64,000 nucleotides of DNA from Stemphylium vesicarium. Its lineage: Eukaryota; Ascomycota; Dothideomycetes; Pleosporales; Pleosporaceae. Below the pieces are notes generated by a model, which worked only from the letters and a program-made list of their open reading frames with translations, was not told where the DNA came from and did no database searches. Where the stretch lies: positions 62,001 through 126,000 of the forward strand of contig QXCR01000050.1 of assembly GCA_004380135.1 (NCBI GenBank). The letters run 5' to 3'. Shown here piece after piece: positions 55,124 to 64,000 of the stretch (positions are counted from its first letter, which is position 1; every line of letters begins with the position of its first letter). A program made the translations under genes and the position numbers.

Positions 55124-57210
55124 TTTGATCTGGGGTGAGATGCCGGAGGTGTCGTGATGGGTTTGGTGGTGGTGAGGGTGCTGCTACTGGTGATGATGAA
55201 TGGTTAAGAGCTAGGTGGGTGATATATATATTCATTGTAAGTGGTATTATTGGTTATGAGAGGGGAGGGTGGAAGGGCGGACGCGTATACATGCGGTACT
55301 ATGTTGAGCTTTTGGTGTTGTCCGGAGTGTGGTATGGTACTTCAGAGTATGTGGCTGGTAAAGGCTTTGCCAAAATGGCGGAGAGGCGTTGTAATCTCCG
55401 TTACTTGAATACTGTAGGCTCCGTGGGCGATAGTGCCTTCAAAAAAGGCTTTTAGCATCCTCATGTATGTTGCTGAAGTCCAGGTGATGACGGTTCTCAC
55501 AGGCTAATGTCCACTGGTACGTTGCTGAGGGAAGATGTGGACGTCGATACCAAGTTTCTTACTCAGAATAAATAACCATACCTGTATCTTTGCCCCTGAA
55601 TTGTGTCATCGAAGCCGTTGGTACTAGGAGAGCAGCGGCTTCCTGGTGTTTTTCCGCGGAGTAGGGCTATGTCTTCTGGCAACGGACTTCGTATCATCAA
55701 GCGGGAAGGCGTCGAAGATGTCCGAATGACGCGTAATAGAAGTCGTGATTTGCAGCGAAGTCCGAAGTCTGACTAAGAAGCTGTTGACAGTAAGGAAAAT
55801 TCTTTTGGTTGCGTCTGATTGTTCGAGTGGTGTTGGAGTGCTTCACTCAACACCTAGGTAAGACGGTCCAGGCGCACAGTTGATTGTTAGATAAGCTCAA
55901 TGAGCTTCGCCAAATGAAAACAGCGGGAGCTCAGCCATGTGTGGTCAAACCGCGATGTCTCAGCGAATACATTGCAACATAATTTACTGACGTTGTAGTG
56001 CAGGTTAAGGACGGAAGTGGGCTGGCGGGGAACGGAAGGGATTGCTCTTCCCCGTTGCGCTAGCGGCTCTCGCCACGTGTGCAATTCCACCGCTGTCTTC
56101 ATCGTTTCCACTTTCCCATCGTCATTGCAAATCCATTTCGAACGTTCCTTCGCATCGAATTGTATTCGCCATACTTTACAGTACTAGATATTCAAATTCA
56201 CGCCTATGTAGGCGCTCGATGAGGTGCTACAGTACGCCCGCATCTATCGCATGGTCATGTATCTTCACACTCATAGCGGCATTCCGCGGATCGAAGCCTA
56301 GATTCAAAATCAAATTCTCGCACCCACTTTTCCAATCCACAACCGTCATTGCAATGGGTTTGCTGGTACACAGGCCCCGCTAAGAGTTGGAGGAGAGGTA
56401 AAGGCGTGGATGAACATCGAACCCTACAAGAGACGGGTGGCGCCGCTAGCATCGAGAACCGTCCTAGAACTACATCTGCCATGTTCCGGGAGGCGCAACC
56501 GACGAAACCATGGCCGTACACGCAGTTTGTACGAAGGAACAAGGACTGCCACTCAGCTGCCGGACGGCTGGGAGGTGGGGTGGTGCATACCGAAGCGCGG
56601 CACGGTCCACACGGAGCGGCCTAGGAAAAAATTGGTATTGAGATGAGTGAATGCGACATTTCCTAGTTTTGGTCCAACAATAATATGGATAGGAAAATAC
56701 ACCACAGTCTGCTTACTGATGCTTAGAGATGGAATCGTTGTACGATCGTAATACACAACATCGGCGTCGCTTCAAAGCATACAGCCAATCCTTGCATTTA
56801 CTAGGATTTACGCGAACTCTTGCGGATACCTCAACGTGTTGCATGAGACGAAGGATTTCTTAGGCATGTCTTGGTTATCCCGAATAAGGCTACAGCCGGT
56901 AATGTTTCCTAATCGCGTATACATCTCGACATGCTTTGTGTCGGGGTGGCATCCCATTGCCTGGAATTCGAGACGAGCCGAACAGCTGCAGTAGCGCGAA
57001 GCAATACCCGGCGAGGTTTTGAACCCGGTGCATTATCGAAGTTCGATCACAATGGGCAGCGGCCGTGGCCGTTGGTCACTTATAAGTCATAAGATGGCTC
57101 CTGGGCCGCTACCATCTACCTGATCCTGCCCAGTCGAAACTTTCACAAAACAACCACAGCCTCCTATATCAAGGTCTTCAAGACGAATCCACAGAAATAT
57201 CGTCCCCAAC
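55124..57210. other. Divergent upstream region, no gene seen
   Basis: This 2.1 kb lies between the small secreted-protein gene (minus) and the O-methyltransferase gene (plus). ORFs up to 113 codons have no domains. The right end contains a TATA-like element, listed separately. Confidence 0.5.
57081..57092 (+). promoter_or_regulatory. TATA-like element upstream of O-methyltransferase gene
   Basis: TATAAGTCATAA lies 119-130 bp before the O-methyltransferase start codon, a usual distance for a fungal TATA box plus a short leader. It is called by sequence alone. Confidence 0.35.
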
Positions 57211-58663
57211 ATGGCTACCCAGCAAAATGACGTCTCGATCGCTTCCTTGGCAGACCGTGTGTCCGCGCTGTCCAAATCGATAGCCTCATACATCGATACC
57301 AATGGCTACGGTCAGCCGAGCTTCGCACGTGAATCGCCCACTGTCCCTGAGACTGCAGAGTACGAAGCACTTCGAAACCAATTGAACGACTCAGTCCTGG
57401 ACCTCCATCGATTGGTCAACGGCCCCAAAAACCTGTTCCGAACCCAAGGCTACTCGTGTGCCGATGCGGCCACCACCCAGGTTGCGCTATCACGAAAATA
57501 CTTTGAACATATTCCCGCCGACGACACCGGCATCAGTGCTGCTGAGCTGGCTGAGAAGGCTGGTATGGACGAAGACCGCACGAACCGCTTCCTCAAAATG
57601 CTAGCCACGCAGCGAGTCTTCGAAGAAGTTAACGAAAAGTTTCGGCACACTGCTGCCTCTTACTTCCTTAAGACTTCAAAGTTCGCTGCCATGGCGGATA
57701 TGTCATACGACGATACTTTCAAGGCCGCCATGGAGATGAACAAGCACATCGAGGAGTCTCCTTTCTCGTCAGGATTGAAGAACTGCGCATGGTATCGCAA
57801 GTATAAGATGAATTTCTACGATTTCCTGGAAACGGACCCGGAGAAGGCATTGCGCTTCTCGAACGCGATGGATGGATGGTCATTAGGTAAGCAACGCCAA
57901 ATTCCTTCCAAGAGCCCATGTTCTGCCGAGTCTGGGCCAAGTTCAGGTCAACCTCATGGTGATGGCTGTACTTTTAACCAAAATTACGCTTGGAACTTGC
58001 CTTGCTAACTTCATGTCAGTCGACAACAGCGTCAACGTGCTTCAAAACGGGTTCGATTGGGCATCGCTGCAGAATAAAAAAGTAGTCGACGTCGGTGGAG
58101 GCAACGGACATATTAGCATCGATCTTGCGAAGGTACGTCGCGGAAACTACATGGTACTTCCATTAAAAATGTTTTGACATTTCTTACAGCACTATCCCTC
58201 TCTTAAATTTGTTGTTCAAGACGTATCCGTCTACCAACTTTCTACTACACAATCAGTTGAGATTCAGGACCGAGTCACCTTCCAGAAGTACAACTACTTC
58301 ACCCCGCAACCCATTCGCGACGCGGCAGTCTACTTTTACCGCGTTTGCTTCCACAACAATAACGATGAGGAGTCTGTGAAGATGATTCGAGCAATCGTCC
58401 CCGCCTTGGAGAATCGTGACGACGAACCCAGGCTCCTGATTAGCGACACGATTGTACCAGAACGCGCGCAGGGAGAGATTACTAGGAGTGAAGAACATCA
58501 GCATCGCCAACAGGACATGATTATGCTGACGTACTTTGGTGGAAAGGAGAGGACGGAAAAGAACTGGAGGCAACTGCTGGAGATGGCAGATAAGAGGCTG
58601 GAGATTGTGAATATCAACTACAGCCCTAGCGGTGCCGGTTTGCTTGAGATCCGCCTAAAATAA
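57211..58663 (+). CDS. SAM-dependent O-methyltransferase (plant/fungal COMT-like)
   Basis: Three exons (57211-57886, 58020-58132, 58190-58663) encode 420 residues; the introns are 133 and 57 bp. Joins read GWSLVDNSVNV and DLAKHYPSLKF. The N-terminal 200 residues form the winged-helix dimerisation domain (ISAAELAEKAGMDEDRTNRF). The catalytic domain has the SAM-binding VVDVGGGNGHISIDLA (near 248) and VQDVS. FHNNNDE sits where the catalytic His of the HDW-D motif is expected, so the His is kept but the following Trp is not. LLISDTIVPE and a C-terminal GAGLLEIR follow. Such enzymes methylate phenolic hydroxyls of aromatic secondary metabolites. No polyketide synthase, NRPS or other tailoring gene lies nearby in this window, so the substrate is open. 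Confidence 0.9.
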
Positions 58664-59813
58664 GAGCCAGGCAGTATTTCCACGCCGTGAAGAGCGGAGT
58701 AGATTGGATGTGACTGATGGTCAGTTTCATGATCCATTCTTCCTATCAACGAATCTCACGCTTCTTCACACACAGCAGTGTGACTCTTGCACGTTTGAAG
58801 TTCAGAGCATCGCCTATTAATAGGATAAGAGCATCCAGATCATTGGGTAGAAGAAGTTGGCAGATCGAATATAGATACCTCACACCTCCTTCCATATTCC
58901 CGTCTCTGACCTTCAGATTTCATTGACTCTCTCGATTTCTGCCCGCACTCTTACCCCGGAAAGCAAAAGCGTTGATGGCACTACCCATGGAGCTATGAAA
59001 GAAGATAATTCCAGCTCGACTTACGATCCCCAAGCATATTCTGATGAACATGAGGTCTGCGACGAGCCGCATCCAAGGTACAGTACTCTGGCTGAGCAAG
59101 AAGCTGGAGCTACTCCTATGGTCTCCATGATAATTTCACCCAGGATACAAAAGCCCAGATTATGGAAGGTGTCCAATGAAGTGTCCTCTGCCTATAGCGA
59201 GACCCTGCCAGTTGGTTTGCCCCGCCTAGCTGAACATTTGTGCGAAGCCTATTGGTAATGCGGGAAGAGCAAAGCTCTTCTTTCTTAGTTTGCTGTAAGT
59301 ACCGCTGGCTTCCATTATGGACTTGGACTAATCGGCTTTCAGATCTTCAATTTTCTACGTATTAGCGTCTCCGAATGTGCAGTAGAGGATCCTCCAACAG
59401 CTTTCAGCTCTTGAGACTACAACGCTTGGTGATCGCGATTTGTTTCTTGGTTTTGAGTATCTGACATGTATTTCTTATACATTCACAGAGACGTCTCGCA
59501 GGTTCGCGCAGGACATGGTGCTCTTGAGTATGCTGAATTTCTTGTATAATTTAGCAACAATAGAAGTGGGATATTGTTGCATTCACAGTTTTCCCAGTCA
59601 CCGCGCAGATGCCGATGCGGGAGTTTGAGGTCAGTGAAAGGAGTGAAGTTCCGCACGTGATATCCGCATGGTTGCACAGGACCATCTTAGCCCCACCCAC
59701 GCACCCTCACTATTTGCTTAGATCCACGTTGAGCTCTTCTGGCTACAACAACCACAACCCAATCCGTCAAAGTTTCTCCATCGCCAACCACCGCCCCCTA
59801 GGCATTCGCGAAG
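58664..59813. other. Intergenic with a weak ORF
   Basis: This is the 3' region of the methyltransferase gene and the promoter of the third RING gene. A frame of 111 codons on the plus strand (58923-59258; MKEDNSSSTYDPQ inside it) is hydrophilic, without domain or signal peptide; I do not call it a gene. Confidence 0.4.
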
Positions 59814-60833
59814 ATGACAATACCGCCTTCTTTTAACAGCTTCAATCGCAATCGCCTCCGCACCTGCAGCGAACGCGATCCTCCCGATGAAGCGACCTGC
59901 CCGATTTGTATGGAAGAGTACGATCGAAGTGGACGCCAGGCTATGCGAATCGAGATTGAGTTGCCCGCACCATGCAAACATGAGTTCTGCCGCAGCTGTC
60001 TCGACAAAATGTTTGCGCGCCGGAAGAGACAAGACGGTGTCAACCTTTGTCCAATATGTCGAGCTGTATGGTTCGAAGCCGAGTATGAAGGTTCCGAGAC
60101 TCGGGCACGGCGACTGGCGGCGGACCGCACTGGTCAAATTCCAGGTCTCTTCAGAGGATTTCCGCCTGCAGGTCCCGGATTCTCGCCTTGTCCTCCATTC
60201 GGCCCTGCTATCGGACTTGGGGGGTCTGGTAATAATTCAGGAGCGAGTATCTCCGAGCCAGCGAGCCCACTCTGCGAACGAACATCGAGGCCTTATCACC
60301 GTAACGGTGAGCGTGAACCACAAGCAGCTCGACCGACCGCCTCCACAAGTAACGCAGCAGACCCTTCGGATTGGCGTAATCAACCTGCGTATCTCTACCG
60401 TGAAGTACACAAGGCTATAGCTGCGGATAGAGCTAAAAATATGTCAAGCCAGCCCGGCTCAACAACGCGGCCTTTGTTCCCATACATCGGCGATGCGCAT
60501 CCAAGCATGCTTTTGCCTGGTAGGTCAGGTACGCGTCAACCGACCGGTGATAGGGCGCAGCGTAATCACACCGCGGATCCGATCAATATTCCACCGAAGG
60601 AAAAGAGGAGCCAGCCTACGGCCGAGCGATCGCGTGCAGTACCACCGCGAACTACAAAAGAAGAGCAGATCTTCCGCCGTGAAACAGTATTGAATGCGCG
60701 GGAGGCAGAGCTGAAACAGGGTGAAGACCGCCTTCGAGAAGAGCAACGCAAACTACGAGAGCGGCAACAGCAATTCGACGCTGCTTCTGAACGAATGCGC
60801 GCCTTTCTGCGCAGTCAAAACTCGGACTCATAG
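59814..60833 (+). CDS. C3HC4 RING-finger protein (RING C)
   Basis: This is an intronless gene of 339 residues. The RING is near the N-terminus (about residues 29-85): CPICMEEYD, then APCKHEFCRSCL, a basic loop (ARRKRQDG), then CPICRAVW. All eight ligands fit C3HC4. The middle is Gly/Pro/Ser-rich and probably disordered. The last 60 residues are a charged helix with heptads (NAREAELKQGEDRLREEQRK), a likely coiled coil for dimerisation. It is probably an E3 ubiquitin ligase; the substrate is unknown. It is not closely similar to RING A or B, which have C-terminal fingers. The start is the first ATG in the frame, 5 bp after a TCGCGAAG context. Confidence 0.83.
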   Translation: MTIPPSFNSFNRNRLRTCSERDPPDEATCPICMEEYDRSGRQAMRIEIELPAPCKHEFCRSCLDKMFARRKRQDGVNLCPICRAVWFEAEYEGSETRARRLAADRTGQIPGLFRGFPPAGPGFSPCPPFGPAIGLGGSGNNSGASISEPASPLCERTSRPYHRNGEREPQAARPTASTSNAADPSDWRNQPAYLYREVHKAIAADRAKNMSSQPGSTTRPLFPYIGDAHPSMLLPGRSGTRQPTGDRAQRNHTADPINIPPKEKRSQPTAERSRAVPPRTTKEEQIFRRETVLNAREAELKQGEDRLREEQRKLRERQQQFDAASERMRAFLRSQNSDS

Positions 60834-62363
60834 ACCGGACAAGGACGAAGGGCAGGCTGGGTGTGATGCCGTCCCTCCCCCGAAGCTCGAGCAAGCGAAT
60901 CGTGAATGTGGCCGGTCACAAGACAAACCCTCGGGTATGAATACATATGTATGGTACAAGGAAAAGAAGTTGAGAAACCCTTATGCCCCATAAGAATTAG
61001 AGACATGGCTTTAACAAGCCAGATGAACTGGGGTAAGGGAATAAGCATGTAAATAATATGAGACTAAATGGCGTTCCTCGAAGACGTACTAGAAGAAGTC
61101 GCAGTTGACAGGATGAGGACCTCTGTACGACGAATACATATATAAATTTGCATGTCCCAAAAAATACCAGAACCCGGCATGTGTATGTTGGTGTTGCGGC
61201 GAATACCAAGGCCGTCGTCAGGGACATCCGCGAAAAGACGTTACTGCCTGTTACGCCGCAATGCTAGCAGATACACGACAACCATCAGGAGTTAGCAGTA
61301 CATACCGCATCGGCTTACTCAACAGCTGGTCCAGAAATACCATCTGTGAAGGCGATCGTCGTACCGTTGCTGCGCCAAATGCTGGTCTCCGAGGTCGTAT
61401 CGTATTGTTGCTTTTTCTGCACACCGTCGCTACGAGCGGCGAAGGTGGTCAGCTTTCTGTCTTCAATTACCGCCAATCGTGTATCGTGAGCATGGTTCGG
61501 ATAGACAGGCAGTCTACCGGAAAATCGGGGTACTTAAAAGCTGGCCATGGCCAAATTGATCCGTCTAGGTGAAGACTAGAGATACCCTCGCTTGAGCGAA
61601 AAAATCTTTTCGAACAAACTCGCCAAAGCTGGTATAGTGAGGGAAGCGGCAATGAGTCTGCTTCTGGGATGAGCGCTCCGGAATGTCGTGAATGAACTGA
61701 GGAATGGTTACGCGAGCCGCGAATGCCGAGGATGAGTCTTCAAGTGTCGCCAAGACGTCGCACTTGTCTCGTGCCCTTTTTCACAAGAGCGCCACCAAAA
61801 CGACCTCCCATCTCCATACACCACTTCTCAACACCGTCTAACCATCACCAGCTTCAACACACGATAGCCAAGGAAACTACTGCATCTGCAGCTTCACGTC
61901 ATTCGTGCCTGGCAGGAGCCGAGTGCGCTGTCATGCGCGAAGTCACTCGTCAATAAACGTGCGGGCAGTGCAAGCGCTTTATCCTTCTCAGGCCTCCCGC
62001 CTACCCCTGCATGTCCTAGGCTGCACGAGCCGCAAGGGCCCAAGATAGACGATCCAATTCCGCTAAACATCTAGACCTCCCGCAGGATTTGCTGACTTGC
62101 ATTGCGATCAACCCGTGATTGGACAGAAAGAGGCGGTCCCTGCCAGAGGCGCAAGGCTGCATCAATCGCCTAAGGGGAAACGAAATACGACTGAACCCTT
62201 TGCATGACCGGTGAACCAGCCGTGTTCAACGGCGTGGTGCTTGGTCGTGCTTAAGATGAGGCCGTCGCCCTGGTGTTCCAAAGGGCGACCTTACATACCT
62301 TGGTAATACTTAATTTTCGCGTTTCGCGACCCACGATCTTTCACCTTCTAAGCAAGCGACAAG
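60834..62363. other. Intergenic, no gene seen
   Basis: This 1.5 kb lies between the RING C stop and the last gene, both on the plus strand. ORFs up to 111 codons are unsupported. The last 150 bp should be the leader of the downstream gene. Confidence 0.5.
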
Positions 62364-64000
62364 ATGGCTGCTCGATATGCCCTCGTGGCTATCGCCAGTG
62401 CCGCTGTTGCGAGCGCGCAATTTTCTGCTTCTGCCGATCCTACTTCGGCCTTTTGGACACACACAGTGCGCTATATGGAGCAAGTCACTGAAACCCCGTA
62501 CACATACACGTACTACGATAACAGTGTGACCACCGACACCTGGACGGCAACCCGCACGATCAAAGACGGAGTCACTCCTACTGCCTCTCCGTACACCGCC
62601 TACACGTCTTGGGACTACTACAATGAAAACCTCGCGATCGTGGATGAGTACTATACCTCTGGCGTAGTAGCCGAGTCTGATCTAAGCACATCAACTCCGT
62701 ATGACTATTATTCGACGACGAATAATGGTTTAGAGAGAACGACCTCTACAAGTATCGACTTCAGAATGCCAGTCACCATGACGGCGCCTGCGTCCTGTCC
62801 CACCGTGTGTATGTGTCGATGGCCCCTCCGCCATATCGTGAACCTGATAAGCTGACTCCACCGCCAGTCACTGTTACGACTGCCGCCCCTGTTTATGTTC
62901 CAACAGAGGTGACCGCGCAGGTATCTCCAACTTCCGTTGAAACGTCCTCGGAGGCTTCTACGTACGGCAATTATGTCTACATTTTTGAGACGTGGTATCT
63001 GACCGAAGGCGCGGCACCTTTCACTTCCACCTCGGATCTAACTTACGAGTATTATATCGCGTCATGTTCTACACCACCAGTAGACTATTCGTACACGGGC
63101 TACGAATCTTACACAGGCTACGCATACCCTACTGGTTCGACCTACGATTCTGGCAACGACGGTGATAGCTCCTACTATGGCGACGATTGTTACTACTACT
63201 CCAGCTATTACTGCAGATCATACGTCGGATACTGGGTCATCATTGTCGCCACTGTCATCCCTGGCCTGTTTCTACTTGGCTTTCTCGAGTCTTGGCTTTG
63301 GTTCCGCCGCCTCATGCTTGGCAAGAGCGCTATGCGGTTTGGTACTGTATGCTGGGTTCTGATCTCGCTATTCATACTTTGCTTTACTCGCATGCAAGAT
63401 CGTCGCAGCCCTGAGGACCAGAAGCTGCTGGCGGAGAAGTGGAAGAACATGAGCAGTGGAGCGGCATTCAAGGCCTGGTGGAAGTGGGGGTTCCGCCACA
63501 AGTACCCCGAGGAGTTGCTTGGGCAGTTCAGCAAGTCTACCGTCGGCGTTGTGCCACCTGGTCAGCCGTTAAACCCAGCTATGGCTCAAGTACCAGGTGG
63601 GTTCCTGCCTGGTGCGTCTGGTAGCGGTGCTCCCGGTGCTGGAGCGCCTGCTGTCCCTGGTCCGGTCTACTACTACGGCCCTCCACCTCCCGGTTGGGTC
63701 CAAGCACCAAACGGAGGCTTCATGCCTCCGCAAGGCTACATGTACCCTCCACCTCCACAAGCTGGCTACTACGGTGATGCCGCGAAAGACGGGAGTCTGG
63801 TGTCCTCATCCCCAGTGTCGGCAATGGGTCCTTCTCAACAGCAACAACCGATGAGTAATGTGTCACCCGTAACCCCACAAGCTCCTCAGCCCGTACATCC
63901 TGCACCCACGCCTTACGGCGCCCCACCCAATGTCGGTCCTCTTCCAGATACCCCTCCAAGCCCACCGCCTCAAGGGCCTCTTCCCAGCACTCCACCTCCG
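62364..64000 (+). CDS. Secretory-pathway membrane protein with Tyr/Thr-rich ectodomain and Pro-rich tail (cut by window edge)
   Basis: Two exons are visible (62364-62808 and 62868 to the edge), 526 codons with no stop yet. The 59 bp intron has GTATGT, a GCTGACTC branch and GCCAG; the join is CPTVFTVTTAAPVY. A signal peptide (MAARYALVAIASAAVASA) leads a Thr/Tyr/Ser-rich extracellular part (TYTYYDNSVTTDTWTATRTI), with a Tyr/Gly-rich end (SYTGYESYTGYAYPTG). Two membrane segments follow: WVIIVATVIPGLFLLGFL and a second around TVCWVLISLFILCF. Then comes a basic/aromatic stretch (KAWWKWGF) and a long Pro/Gly/Gln/Tyr-rich cytosolic tail (PPPPGWVQAPNG, GYMYPPPPQAGYYG). No family is recognised with certainty. 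It resembles fungal wall-sensing or plasma-membrane proteins of unknown role. Confidence 0.8.

Noticed and set aside
57211..60833. Secondary-metabolite cluster around the O-methyltransferase
   Set aside because: No synthase, P450, transporter or pathway regulator next to it; neighbours are a RING protein and a small secreted protein.
1..64000. Transposon, RIP-degraded island, CRISPR array or rRNA
   Set aside because: No transposase or reverse-transcriptase frames, terminal repeats, strongly AT-rich blocks, spaced direct repeats or rRNA-like stretches were seen.

Overview
The window reads as nuclear DNA of a filamentous ascomycete (Pezizomycotina; the gene families fit Dothideomycetes best, but the species cannot be fixed from this sequence). 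Genes are spaced every 2-4 kb on both strands. Most carry zero to six short GT-AG introns, mostly 46-150 bp with CTRAC-like branch sites. Several proteins are typical of such fungi: a GPI-anchored GH72 glucanosyltransferase, a BYS1-domain protein, a heme-thiolate peroxidase, a hybrid histidine kinase and a C2H2/fungal_trans regulator. I see no tRNA, rRNA, transposon ORF or CRISPR array. All gene models below were spliced by hand from reading-frame continuity and splice signals. Every complete multi-exon model sums to a whole number of codons.

Layout. 0-6.5 kb: the 5' end of a GrpB/UPF0157 gene cut by the left edge, a type I membrane protein, an EAF-type elongation factor and a small secreted BYS1 protein. 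8.3-18.6 kb: a predicted pseudokinase, a secreted GH2 glycosidase, a head-to-head pair for mitochondrial uS15 and cytosolic uS2 (Rps0), and the GH72 gene. 20.4-30 kb: a RING protein, a Gal80-like oxidoreductase-fold protein, a type II Golgi glycosyltransferase and a coiled-coil protein. 30.7-37.4 kb: a membrane fatty-aldehyde dehydrogenase ending in SKL and a seven-exon transcription factor. 37.4-44.1 kb is a 6.6 kb stretch with no convincing gene. 44-50 kb: the peroxidase and a second RING protein related to the first. 50.5-64 kb: the hybrid histidine kinase, a small secreted protein, an O-methyltransferase, a third RING gene and a membrane protein cut by the right edge.

The genes do not form one pathway or a secondary-metabolite cluster. 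The most interesting points are: a 3' mini-exon of the aldehyde dehydrogenase that supplies both the end of its membrane tail and a peroxisomal SKL terminus, so intron retention would remove both; three enzyme folds with substituted catalytic positions (pseudokinase, Gal80-like EWP, peroxidase EAD); a RING domain missing one zinc ligand; a degenerate repeat of about 110 bp next to the oxidoreductase stop codon; and the shared 221 bp promoter between mitochondrial and cytosolic ribosomal protein genes.
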